DNA of 12,190 nucleotides from Roseovarius sp. (GCA_021767845.1 JAASSQ010000073.1:1-12190); one strand, 5' to 3'. Positions 1 to 6,749 are shown, numbered from the stretch's first letter. Made by a program: numbers and translations. The notes: generated from the letters alone by a model not told the origin.

Positions 1-384
1 TGCCGTCATCGGCAGCGCGGGGCGAAACGCCGCCCAGGTCTGGCGCGCAAGATCGGCGTCGGTCAGCCGCCAGACCTGCACTGGGCCGCCCGCCCGGAGG
101 CCCGCCAGATCGGCGCTCAGCCGGTCGTGACGCGCCAGAACCTGCCGCATGGATTGCGCGCGGGCGCGGGCCATGCGGCTGGTGCCCTCCTCCATGTCGC
201 GCAGCGCGGCATCGCGCGTCAGGCCGAGGGCGGCGGCATCGGCATCGAACCCGGCCACGACCGCGCGCAACTCTTCGACCGCGCCGGACAGGCGCTGCGT
301 GTATTGCTGGGAAAACGCGGGGTATTGCGACAGCCCGACCGCACCGGCCAGACCGCCCGCAACGGCGATCGCTTTCAAGAACAT
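1..384 (-). CDS. DUF2937 family membrane protein (3' part outside window)
   Basis: The reading frame starts at ATG 384 and is open for 128 codons to the left edge, so the C-terminal part is missing. The protein begins MFLKAIAVAGGLAGAVGLSQ, a hydrophobic N-terminal segment (about residues 4-19) that looks like a membrane anchor. A long, mostly helical Ala/Arg/Glu-rich stretch follows (residues about 27-100). The order 'LSQYPAFSQQY..RLSGAVEEL' is what I recall of the DUF2937 family in Rhodobacterales, a small inner-membrane protein of unknown function. GAGG at 392-395 on the minus strand is a fair ribosome-binding site 7 bases before the ATG. It lies 71 bases downstream of proS on the same strand and could be co-transcribed with it. 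The start codon lies inside an 11-base inverted repeat (382-428). Family assignment is by recall; function is unknown. Confidence 0.8.
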   Translation of the reverse strand, partial: MFLKAIAVAGGLAGAVGLSQYPAFSQQYTQRLSGAVEELRAVVAGFDADAAALGLTRDAALRDMEEGTSRMARARAQSMRQVLARHDRLSADLAGLRAGGPVQVWRLTDADLARQTWAAFRPALPMTA

Positions 385-428
385 CTGCCTGCCTCGTTTC
401 TTTTTCCGTTCAGTATAGCAGGCAGATG
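382..428 (-). promoter_or_regulatory. 11-base inverted repeat enclosing the DUF2937 start codon
   Basis: CATCTGCCTGC at 382-392 is perfectly complementary to GCAGGCAGATG at 418-428, with 25 bases between them. In minus-strand RNA the arm made from 418-428 comes first and could pair with the arm at 392-382, which holds the ATG (384-382) and part of its ribosome-binding site. A transcript coming from proS would carry both arms. One started from the -10-like box in the loop would carry only the second. The repeat is seen directly; a role in translation control is inference. Confidence 0.5.
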
Positions 429-439
429 ACCAATCCCAT
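412..439 (-). promoter_or_regulatory. candidate sigma70 promoter for the DUF2937 gene
   Basis: On the minus strand TATACT (417 to 412) matches the -10 consensus at five of six positions. The best upstream partner is ATGGGA (439 to 434), with a 16-base spacer and only three matches to TTGACA. The start point would fall near 405, about 20 bases before the ATG and inside the loop of the inverted repeat at 382-428. The strong -10 and weak -35 make this a moderate to low-confidence call. Confidence 0.35.
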
Positions 440-455
440 ACTCCCTTTGCAGGCC

Positions 456-1817
456 TCAGCCGAAGACACCGCCCGTGCGGTGCGACTCGTATATTTTCGC
501 AATCTTTTCAATGGCCTGTTCGGGCGGCAATTCCTCGCTTTCGCCGCTGCGGCGGCTGGTCAGCTCGACCACGCCGTTCTTCAGGCCGCGCGGACCCACC
601 GTGATGCGCCACGGCAGGCCGATCAGATCCATCGTGGCGAACTTGGCACCCGCGCGCTCGTCGGTGTCGTCGTAGAGCGGCTCCAGCCCAAGCGCCTCGA
701 GCGAGGCATAGAGAGACTCGCAGGCGGCGTCGGCCTCGGCATCGCCGGACTTGAGGTTGACGATACCGACATGAAAGGGCGTCACGCCTTCGGGCCAGAT
801 GATGCCACGGTCGTCGTGGCTGGCCTCGATGATCGCGCCGACAAGGCGGCTGACGCCGATGCCGTGGCTGCCCATGTGGACCGGCACGGTGTTGCCGTCG
901 CGATCCTGAACGGTGGCGCCCATCGGTTCGGAATACTTGGTTCCGAAATAGAAGATCTGCCCGACCTCGATGCCCCGGCCCTGGCGGCGGCGCTCTTCGG
1001 GGACGCGCTCGTGGAACACGGCCTCGTCATGGGTGTCGTCGGTGCGCGCGTAGCGCGAAGTGAACTCCTCCATCACCGCGCGGCACTGGTCGGCATCGTC
1101 ATAGTCGATCTCGCGGTCGCCAAAGCGCAGGTCGGTGATCTCGCTGTCATAGAACACCTCGGACTCGCCGGTATCGGCCAGCACCAGGAATTCATGGGTG
1201 TCGTCGCCGCCGATCGGGCCGGATTCGGCGCGCATCGGGATCGCCTGAAGCCCCATGCGTTCGTAGGTGCGCAAGTAGCTGACCAGGTGCCGGTTATAGG
1301 CGTGCAGCGCATCCTCGCGCGTCAGGTCGAAATTGTAGCCGTCCTTCATGTAGAATTCGCGACCCCGCATCACGCCGAAGCGCGGGCGGATCTCGTCGCG
1401 GAATTTCCACTGGATGTGATAGAGCGTCAGCGGCAGGTCCTTGTAACTGCCCACGTGGCTGCGGAAGATGTCGGTGATCAGTTCCTCGTTGGTCGGCCCG
1501 TACAGAAGGTCGCGCCCGTGCCGGTCGGTGATCCGCAGCATTTCTTCGCCGTAATCGTCATAACGCCCGCTTTCGCGCCACAGGTCGGCCGATTGCAGCG
1601 TCGGCATCAGCATCGGGTTGTGCCCCGCGCGGATCTGCTCCTGGTGGACGATGTTTTCCAGCTTGCGCAGCACCTTGAAGCCCAAGGGCAGCCACGAATA
1701 GATGCCCGCGCTGGACTGCTTGATCATCCCGGCGCGCAGCATCAGGCGATGACTGGCGATCTGGGCCTCGGCGGGCGTTTCCTTGAGAACGGGCAGAAAA
1801 TAGCGGCTCAGGCGCAT
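456..1817 (-). CDS. proS: Prolyl-tRNA synthetase, short type without editing insertion
   Basis: Class II aminoacyl-tRNA synthetase that charges tRNA-Pro with proline in the cytoplasm; essential. The product is 453 residues. Class II landmarks are visible: TNEE at 109-112 with motif 2 FRDEIRPRFGVMRGREFYMKDG at about 139-160, and motif 3 GSHGIGVSR at 316-324. An anticodon-binding domain fills about 350-445 (VGPRGLKNGVVELTSRRSGE). At this length there is no room for the roughly 180-residue INS editing domain of E. coli ProRS, which is normal for alphaproteobacteria; mischarged Ala-tRNA-Pro is then cleared by free-standing editing proteins, none of which is in this window. I chose ATG 1817 (MRLSRYFLP) because it matches the family N-terminus and has AAGGGA nine bases upstream (1832-1827). 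In-frame ATGs at 1838 and 1841 would add seven or eight residues. The spacer to the DUF2937 gene is 71 bases. Confidence 0.97.
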   Translation of the reverse strand: MRLSRYFLPVLKETPAEAQIASHRLMLRAGMIKQSSAGIYSWLPLGFKVLRKLENIVHQEQIRAGHNPMLMPTLQSADLWRESGRYDDYGEEMLRITDRHGRDLLYGPTNEELITDIFRSHVGSYKDLPLTLYHIQWKFRDEIRPRFGVMRGREFYMKDGYNFDLTREDALHAYNRHLVSYLRTYERMGLQAIPMRAESGPIGGDDTHEFLVLADTGESEVFYDSEITDLRFGDREIDYDDADQCRAVMEEFTSRYARTDDTHDEAVFHERVPEERRRQGRGIEVGQIFYFGTKYSEPMGATVQDRDGNTVPVHMGSHGIGVSRLVGAIIEASHDDRGIIWPEGVTPFHVGIVNLKSGDAEADAACESLYASLEALGLEPLYDDTDERAGAKFATMDLIGLPWRITVGPRGLKNGVVELTSRRSGESEELPPEQAIEKIAKIYESHRTGGVFG

Positions 1818-1852
1818 TGGGGTGTTTCCCTTGGTCATCATGGGTTTTCCGC

Positions 1853-1881
1853 GATCTAAAAGAATTCGGCGAGGGGGGCAA
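1853..1881 (-). promoter_or_regulatory. candidate promoter for proS
   Basis: On the minus strand TTGCCC (1881-1876) and TAGATC (1858-1853) are separated by exactly 17 bases. They match TTGACA at four positions and TATAAT at three. A start near 1846 would leave a leader of about 29 bases before ATG 1817 but only about five before ATG 1841, which agrees with the later start. The -10 is poor, so this is tentative. Confidence 0.3.
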
Positions 1882-1902
1882 TCTTTGGCCGCGAAAATGT
1901 GT

Positions 1903-1918
1903 TTGACCGGCCAGTCAA
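1903..1918 (+). promoter_or_regulatory. TetR-family-type operator palindrome
   Basis: TTGACCGGCCAGTCAA is a 16-base inverted repeat with one mismatched pair (TTGAC on the left, GTCAA on the right). This sequence style is well known for operators of TetR/AcrR-family repressors. It lies 40 bases before the FAD oxidoreductase start and about 86 bases before the proS start, in the divergent spacer. It most likely controls the oxidoreductase gene. No TetR-family gene is present in this window, so the cognate regulator is unknown. The palindrome is seen; the regulator class is inferred. Confidence 0.5.
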
Positions 1919-1946
1919 TCAAAGACACCCTGCGCCGCACCGCGAC

Positions 1947-1952
1947 AGGAGG
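1947..1952 (+). promoter_or_regulatory. ribosome-binding site fixing the FAD oxidoreductase start
   Basis: A full consensus AGGAGG lies six bases before ATG 1959. It decides between this start and an in-frame ATG at 1899, which has no such site and would put the operator inside the coding sequence. Confidence 0.8.
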
Positions 1953-1958
1953 CCACGC

Positions 1959-2600
1959 ATGACCGACACGATCCTTGAACCCGCCCGCCGCGTGCCGGTG
2001 GTGCATGAAACCGATGTGCTGGTCGTGGGCTCGGGCCCCGGCGGGCTGGCGGCGGCGCTGGCCGCGGCGCGCTGCGGGGTCGAGGTGACGTTGCTGGAAC
2101 GCTTCGAGATCGAGGGGCGCCGGCAGGCCATGCACGCCATCGACGCGCTGCGCGCCTACACGCCGGGCTGCAACGGCGCGCGGCTGCGCAATTTCGGCAT
2201 GTCGATCGGCATTCGGGACACCCGCAAGATCGACGCGATCTACAACATGACCGAATCCGACGTGCGCCACGAGGGCCGGTTCGAGGACAGCATCGGCATC
2301 TACCCCGAGTTCATCTACGGCTACGGCGTGCTGATCCTGCCGACCACCGGGCGCTACATGCAGATCCCCTATCGCTCGATGCTACCCAAGCGCATCGACA
2401 ACCTGCTGGTCGCGGGTCGCGCGACGGGCGGCGACCGGATCGCCCATGCTGCGACCCGCAACATGGCCTGCTGCGCGGTGTCGGGCCAGGGCGCGGGCGT
2501 TGCCGCGGCGCTGTCGGTCAGGCACGGCACGGGGCTCGGGTCGGTGAACGTCGCGCAGCTTACGGACACGCTTGACCGGCAGGGTGTGCGGCTGCATTGA
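1959..2600 (+). CDS. FAD-dependent oxidoreductase lacking its central region (probable in-frame deletion remnant)
   Basis: The product is 213 residues, while the family it resembles (FAD_oxidored, PF12831) usually has about 450. Residues 19-48 form a normal N-terminal dinucleotide-binding fold: DVLVVGSGPGG (GxGxxG at 24-29) and an acidic residue E47 at the end of the second strand. Residue 50 onward jumps to what in full-length relatives is the C-terminal part: EIEGRRQAM, then IGIRDTRKIDAIYNMTESDV, then LLVAGRATGGDRIAHAATRNMACC and SGQGAG (175-180), the closing FAD-contact region. The middle, including the glycine-rich stretch after the first motif and the substrate domain (roughly 230 residues), is absent, with the join at about F49/E50 (near base 2106). 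The frame is kept and there are no stops. It has a perfect ribosome-binding site and an operator-like palindrome upstream. Without the middle it is unlikely to be an active oxidoreductase; it could be a decaying gene, an assembly error or a minimal variant. Confidence 0.8.
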   Translation: MTDTILEPARRVPVVHETDVLVVGSGPGGLAAALAAARCGVEVTLLERFEIEGRRQAMHAIDALRAYTPGCNGARLRNFGMSIGIRDTRKIDAIYNMTESDVRHEGRFEDSIGIYPEFIYGYGVLILPTTGRYMQIPYRSMLPKRIDNLLVAGRATGGDRIAHAATRNMACCAVSGQGAGVAAALSVRHGTGLGSVNVAQLTDTLDRQGVRLH

Positions 2601-2611
2601 TCCGCGCAACA

Positions 2612-2633
2612 CCCCGCGCCGGGGCGATTTCTT
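2612..2633 (+). terminator. weak intrinsic terminator after the FAD oxidoreductase gene
   Basis: CCCCG (2612-2616) pairs with CGGGG (2620-2624) around a three-base loop and is followed by CGATTTCTT, a modest T-rich tail. It starts 12 bases after the stop codon at 2600. A second hairpin, CCGCT-TGAA-AGCGG (2641-2654), follows without a T tract and may belong to the leader of the next gene. Confidence 0.45.
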
Positions 2634-2697
2634 GCATCAGCCGCTTGAAAGCGGCGGGATCATGGGTGATGTAGCTTGAGGTGACCGAGGACGCGAC

Positions 2698-3762
2698 ATG
2701 GCCCTGCCCGTCAAAGATCAGATGAAATACTGGGGGATCGCCTCGGCGGTCTTCCTGGTCGTGTTGTGGTTCCTGGGCGACGTGATCCTGCCCTTCGTGC
2801 TGGGCGGCGCGATCGCCTATTTCCTCGATCCGGTCGCCGACCGGCTGGAGCGGCTGGGCACCTCGCGGGCCGTGGCGGTCACGATCATCACGCTGGTCGC
2901 GCTGCTGGTCTTCGTCGTCATGGCGCTTCTGGTGATTCCCACGCTGGTGCATCAGGCCGTGACGCTGTTCGACACCGCACCGCAATTCTTCAACCGGTTC
3001 CAGCAGGGGCTGACCGAACGCTTCCCGTCGCTGGTGGATGCGGATTCGACCCTGCGCCAGTCGCTGACCGCCGTGGGCGAGACGATCCGCGACCGGGGCG
3101 GGCAATTGCTGGAATCCGTGCTCAGCTCGGCCGCCTCGCTCATAAACGTGGTGCTGCTCTTCGTGATCGTGCCGGTGGTGGCCTTCTACCTGCTCTATGA
3201 CTGGGACCGCATGATCGCCTCGATCGACGAGATGCTGCCGCGCGATCACGCCCCGGTCATCCGCAAGCTGGCGGGCGACATCGACGACATGCTGGCCAGC
3301 TTCATCCGGGGCATGGGCACGGTCTGCCTGATCCTGGGCACCTATTACGCGGTGGCGCTGATGCTGGTGGGGCTGCAATTCGGGCTGGTGATCGGCGCCG
3401 TGGCCGGGCTCATTACCTTCATTCCCTATGTCGGCGCGGTGGTCGGCGGGGCGTTGGCCATCGGGCTCGCGCTGTTCCAGTTCTGGGGCGACTGGGTGTC
3501 GGTCGGGCTGGTGGCGGGCATTTTCGTGCTGGGCCAGGTGGCCGAGGGCAATTTCCTGACCCCGAAACTGGTCGGCGGGTCGGTGGGCCTGCATCCCGTC
3601 TGGCTGATCTTCGCGCTGTCGGTCTTCGGCGCGCTGTTCGGCTTCGTGGGGATGCTGGTGGCCGTGCCGGTGGCCGCCGCGATCGGGGTGATCGCCCGCT
3701 TCCTGATCTCGCAATACATGGACAGCCGGCTCTATCGCGGCCTGTCCGGCCTGGACGAGTGA
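2698..3762 (+). CDS. AI-2E family transporter (PerM/UPF0118 type membrane protein)
   Basis: A 354-residue polytopic inner-membrane protein of the AI-2E transporter family (PF01594). Members have been linked to export or transport of varied small solutes, and the substrate here cannot be read from sequence. The pattern fits the family: two N-terminal hydrophobic segments (about residues 12-45), another after a short basic loop (about 60-85), a long amphipathic soluble region (about 85-140, TLFDTAPQFFNRFQQGLTE), and then a dense C-terminal block. That block includes LINVVLLFVIVPVVAFYLLYDWDR, GLITFIPYVGAVVGGALAIGLALFQF and the conserved FLTPKLVGGSVGLHPVWLIFAL. Length is normal for the family. 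GAGG at 2687-2690 lies seven bases before ATG 2698. Its stop codon overlaps the hdaA start by one base (TGATG), indicating coupled translation. The perM-hda neighbourhood also occurs in gammaproteobacteria as I recall. Confidence 0.92.
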   Translation: MALPVKDQMKYWGIASAVFLVVLWFLGDVILPFVLGGAIAYFLDPVADRLERLGTSRAVAVTIITLVALLVFVVMALLVIPTLVHQAVTLFDTAPQFFNRFQQGLTERFPSLVDADSTLRQSLTAVGETIRDRGGQLLESVLSSAASLINVVLLFVIVPVVAFYLLYDWDRMIASIDEMLPRDHAPVIRKLAGDIDDMLASFIRGMGTVCLILGTYYAVALMLVGLQFGLVIGAVAGLITFIPYVGAVVGGALAIGLALFQFWGDWVSVGLVAGIFVLGQVAEGNFLTPKLVGGSVGLHPVWLIFALSVFGALFGFVGMLVAVPVAAAIGVIARFLISQYMDSRLYRGLSGLDE

Positions 3763-4427
3763 TGCCCGAACAACTGAGCTTCGACCTCCCCGTGCGCGAA
3801 GCCCTGGGGCGCGACGATTTCTTCGTCTCGCCGGCCAATGCCGAGGCGGTGGCGATGATCGAGGGCTGGCAGGGCTGGCCGGCGCGCAAGCTGATCCTGA
3901 TGGGCCCGGCGGGCGCGGGCAAGACCCACCTCGCCCATGTCTGGGCGGCGCTGTCGGGTGCACGGATCGTGAAGGCGCGCGATCTCGCCGGGGCCGACAT
4001 CCCCGATCTGGCGCGCGGCGCCATCGCGATCGAGGAGTGCGAGGCGATCGCGGGCGACCGCGCGGGGGAAGAGGCGCTGTTCCACCTGCACAACCTTGCG
4101 CTGGCCGAAGGGCAATCGCTTCTCTTCACCGCGGCCCGCGCGCCGCAGCACTGGGGCCTTGTGTTGCCCGACCTGGCCAGCCGGATGCAGGGCACCCCCG
4201 CCACGCGGCTGCGCGAACCCGACGACGCGCTTCTGTCGGCGCTGCTGATGAAGCTGATGGCCGACCGGCAGCTTTCGCCCTCGCCCAACACGATCCCCTA
4301 CCTGACACGCCGCATCGACCGCTCTTTCGCCGCCGTCCGCGACGTGGTGGACCGGCTGGACAGGCTGGCGCTGGCGACGGGGCGGCCGATCAACCGGACA
4401 CTGGCGGCAAAGGTGCTGGACAACTGA
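3762..4427 (+). CDS. hdaA: HdaA, DnaA-related regulator of replication initiation
   Basis: A 221-residue DnaA-like AAA+ protein without the DnaA DNA-binding domain. Hda/HdaA binds the DNA-loaded sliding clamp and stimulates ATP hydrolysis by DnaA, preventing re-initiation. Visible landmarks are an N-terminal clamp-binding motif QLSFDLP (residues 4-10), Walker A GPAGAGKT (48-55), a Walker B strand AIAIEE (87-92), a sensor-1-like stretch LFTAARAP (121-128), LASRMQG (138-144) and a C-terminal helical sensor-2 region RSFAAVRDVVDRLDRLAL (187-204). Walker B has EE where many relatives have ED or DD. ATG 3762 overlaps the transporter stop as TGATG; an in-frame GTG at 3759 would add one residue. There is no good independent ribosome-binding site, so expression probably depends on the upstream gene. 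The ppk gene follows after 58 bases. Confidence 0.93.
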   Translation: MPEQLSFDLPVREALGRDDFFVSPANAEAVAMIEGWQGWPARKLILMGPAGAGKTHLAHVWAALSGARIVKARDLAGADIPDLARGAIAIEECEAIAGDRAGEEALFHLHNLALAEGQSLLFTAARAPQHWGLVLPDLASRMQGTPATRLREPDDALLSALLMKLMADRQLSPSPNTIPYLTRRIDRSFAAVRDVVDRLDRLALATGRPINRTLAAKVLDN

Positions 4428-4445
4428 TGCGCGCGGCGTCAGACT

Positions 4446-4479
4446 CCGTCACCTTCCCGTTACACGTCAACGCCATAAG
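4446..4479 (+). promoter_or_regulatory. candidate Pho box and promoter for ppk
   Basis: Two imperfect 7-base direct repeats, CCGTCAC (4446-4452) and CCGTTAC (4457-4463), are separated by four bases. This is the 11-base period of PhoB boxes (consensus CTGTCAT, with 5 and 4 of 7 matches). A -10-like CATAAG (4474-4479) begins ten bases after the second repeat, as in PhoB-activated promoters. Further GTCA units start at 4438 and 4466. A start point at about 4486 would coincide with the ppk ATG. The TAAGG within the -10-like box could instead be the ribosome-binding site, so the two readings compete. Confidence 0.4.
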
Positions 4480-4485
4480 GCCCGC

Positions 4486-6660
4486 ATGAACACCGCAGAT
4501 TTCCTGAAATCCCCGATGCCCGCGCCCGTCGATCTGCCCGAGTTGGACCGCGACGGCCCCGCCCGGTTCTACAACCGCGAGCTTAGCTGGCTGGGCTTCA
4601 ACTGGCGTGTGCTGGAAGAGGCCCAGAACCCCCGCGTGCCTCTGCTGGAACGGCTGCGATTCCTGTCGATCTCGGCCACCAACCTCGATGAATTCTACAA
4701 CGTGCGCGTGGCCGGCCTGCGCGAACTGGCCCATGCCGGCAACACCACGCCCGCCGCCGACGGGCTGACCCCGGCCGAACAGCTTCTGCTGATCAATGAA
4801 AACGCCCGCAACCTGCTGGGCGCACAGCAGAAAACCTATGAATCCCTGCGCCGCGAGATGGAGGACGAGAACATCTCGATCCTTGAGATCGACGGGCTCG
4901 GCGATGCCGACCGCAGCTATCTGGACGACGTGTTCCTGAACAAGGTGTTCCCGGTGCTTTCGCCTCTGGCGATCGACCCCGCGCACCCCTTCCCCTTCAT
5001 CCCCAATCTCGGCTATTCGCTGGCGCTGCAACTGGAACGCAAATCCGACAAGCGACCGCTTCAGGCGCTGCTGCCGATCCCGCAACAGATCGACCGCTTC
5101 GTGACCCTTCCGTCCGAGCGCGGCACGCATCGCGTGATCCGGCTGGAAGAGGTGCTGCTCTTGCATCTCGACAGCCTCTTTCCCGGCTACAAGTACAAGG
5201 GGCATTGTTCCTTCCGGGTGCTGCGCGACAGCGATCTGGAGGTCGAGGAAGAGGCCGAAGACCTGGTCCGCGAATTCGAGGTCGCGCTGAAACGCCGCCG
5301 CCGCGGCGAGGTGGTGCGGATGAAGATCTCCTCGGGCGCCCCCGAGGCGCTGCGCCGCGTCATCATGGACGAGTTGCACGTCACCCCCGACGAGGTGGTC
5401 GAGGTGGACGGCATGATCGGTCTGGCCGATCTCAAGGAACTGGTGCTGGATGACCGGCCCGACCTGCTGTGGCCGTCCTTCACCCCGCGCGTGCCCGAAC
5501 GGGTGCAGGACCATGACGGCGACATGTTCGCCGCGATCCGGCAAAAGGACATGCTGTTGCACCACCCCTATGAGACCTTCGACATGGTGGTGCGATTTCT
5601 TGCGCAGGCCGCGCGCGACCCCAACGTGGTCGCGATCAAGCAGACGCTGTACCGCACCTCCAAGGACAGCCCCATCGTCAGCGCGCTCTGCGAGGCCGCC
5701 GAGGATGGCAAATCCGTCACCGCGCTGGTCGAACTCAAGGCGCGGTTCGACGAGGCCGCCAATATCCGGCAATCCCGCCGGCTGGAACGCGCCGGCGCGC
5801 ATGTGGTCTATGGCTTTCTCGACCTCAAGACCCATGCCAAGATTTCCACCGTGGTCCGGCGCGAGGGCGACAGCCTCGTGACCTATACCCATTACGGCAC
5901 CGGCAACTACCACCCGATCACCGCCAAGATCTATACCGATCTCAGCTTCTTCACCTGCGATGCCAAGCTGGGCCGCGACGCGACCAAGGTGATGAACTAC
6001 CTCTCGGGCTACGCGCAGCCCGAAAAGCTGGAAAATCTCGCCATCTCGCCCATCACGCTCAAGCCGCGGCTTCTGGACATGATCGCGGCCGAGGCCGAGA
6101 ACGCGCAGGCGGGCAGACCGGCGGCGATCTGGGCCAAGATGAACGCGCTGATCGAACCCGACGTGATCGACGCGCTCTACAAGGCCAGCCAGGCGGGCGT
6201 GCGCATCAGCCTCGTGGTGCGCGGCATCTGCGGGCTGCGCCCCGGCATCAAGGGGTTGAGCGAGAATATCCGCGTCAAATCCATCGTCGGGCGGTTCCTG
6301 GAACATTCGCGCATCGTCTGTTTCGGCAACGGCGCCGAGCTGCCGTCGAAAAAGGCGCGTGTCTTCATCAGTTCCGCCGACTGGATGGGCCGCAACCTCA
6401 ACCGCCGCATCGAAACGCTGGTCGAGATCGAGAACGCCACCGTCAAGGCGCAGATCGTCAGTCAGATCATGGCCGCCAACATGGCCGACGTGGCCCAGTC
6501 CTGGGTGATGGCCCCCGACGGCACCTTCAGCCGCGCCGAGGTGGCCGAGGGCGAGTTTGCCTTCAACTGTCACCGCTTCTTCATGGAAAACCCGTCGCTC
6601 TCGGGGCGTGGCTCGGCCGGGGCATCGGACGTGCCCAAGCTCACCCATACCGAGGATTGA
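4486..6660 (+). CDS. ppk: Polyphosphate kinase 1
   Basis: PPK1 polymerises the terminal phosphate of ATP into inorganic polyphosphate, reversibly, and is usually membrane-associated. The product is 724 residues, slightly longer than E. coli PPK (688). The N-terminal domain opens with RFYNRELSWLGFNWRVLEEA and continues with FLSISATNLDEFYNVRVAGL (about 25-80). A head domain follows, then the two phospholipase-D-like catalytic domains. The phosphorylated histidine motif is THYGTGNYH with His469, corresponding to E. coli His435. The second active-site histidine is His607 in FLEHSRI, corresponding to E. coli His592. IKQTLYRTSKDSPI and VELKARFDEAANI, typical of the third domain, are intact. ATG 4486 has TAAGG five bases upstream. 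It follows hdaA by 58 bases, and ppx follows at 7007 with a DUF1328 gene between. All motifs are present, so it should be active. Confidence 0.98.
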   Translation: MNTADFLKSPMPAPVDLPELDRDGPARFYNRELSWLGFNWRVLEEAQNPRVPLLERLRFLSISATNLDEFYNVRVAGLRELAHAGNTTPAADGLTPAEQLLLINENARNLLGAQQKTYESLRREMEDENISILEIDGLGDADRSYLDDVFLNKVFPVLSPLAIDPAHPFPFIPNLGYSLALQLERKSDKRPLQALLPIPQQIDRFVTLPSERGTHRVIRLEEVLLLHLDSLFPGYKYKGHCSFRVLRDSDLEVEEEAEDLVREFEVALKRRRRGEVVRMKISSGAPEALRRVIMDELHVTPDEVVEVDGMIGLADLKELVLDDRPDLLWPSFTPRVPERVQDHDGDMFAAIRQKDMLLHHPYETFDMVVRFLAQAARDPNVVAIKQTLYRTSKDSPIVSALCEAAEDGKSVTALVELKARFDEAANIRQSRRLERAGAHVVYGFLDLKTHAKISTVVRREGDSLVTYTHYGTGNYHPITAKIYTDLSFFTCDAKLGRDATKVMNYLSGYAQPEKLENLAISPITLKPRLLDMIAAEAENAQAGRPAAIWAKMNALIEPDVIDALYKASQAGVRISLVVRGICGLRPGIKGLSENIRVKSIVGRFLEHSRIVCFGNGAELPSKKARVFISSADWMGRNLNRRIETLVEIENATVKAQIVSQIMAANMADVAQSWVMAPDGTFSRAEVAEGEFAFNCHRFFMENPSLSGRGSAGASDVPKLTHTED

Positions 6661-6663
6661 GAC

Positions 6664-6727
6664 CGGCAAGATCCTGCCGACAAACCGGCCCGCATGATGA
6701 CATGCGCGCCCCGCGCCTCCACGTGGA
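6664..6727 (+). other. Cluster of three short inverted repeats in the ppk-DUF1328 spacer
   Basis: The 89-base spacer after ppk holds three inverted repeats: CGGCA-N6-TGCCG (6664-6679), CGCATG-ATGA-CATGCG (6691-6706, perfect 6-base arms) and the perfect 10-base palindrome TCCACGTGGA (6718-6727). None is followed by a T run, so they are not standard intrinsic terminators. They could form RNA hairpins before the DUF1328 gene, protect the upstream mRNA end or bind a regulator. The sequences are certain; function is unknown. Confidence 0.4.
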
Positions 6728-6735
6728 TGGGAACG

Positions 6736-6743
6736 AAAGGAGG
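6736..6743 (+). promoter_or_regulatory. strong ribosome-binding site of the DUF1328 gene
   Basis: AAAGGAGG lies six bases before ATG 6750. It is the closest match to the ideal Shine-Dalgarno sequence in this window, shows that the small frame is really translated, and suggests a high translation rate. Confidence 0.85.
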
Positions 6744-6749
6744 CACACC

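Noticed and set aside
426..1859. 477-codon plus-strand frame opposite proS
   Set aside because: It is an antisense shadow of proS, with no family resemblance and a product rich in Ala, Val, Asp and His as expected from reversed GC-rich codons.
1818..2270. Upstream extension of proS to a far start at 2270
   Set aside because: It would overlap the FAD oxidoreductase gene on the other strand and add about 150 residues absent from ProRS. The family N-terminus begins at 1817.
2644..2673. RpoH (heat-shock) promoter before the transporter: CTTGAAA then GATGTA
   Set aside because: The -35-like element is part of a perfect hairpin (CCGCT-TGAA-AGCGG), and no CCCAT-like -10 is present at the right distance.
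2560..4291. Minus-strand frames opposite the transporter and hdaA
   Set aside because: They are shadows, with His/Gln/Arg/Asp-rich low-complexity products and no ribosome-binding sites or recognisable domains.
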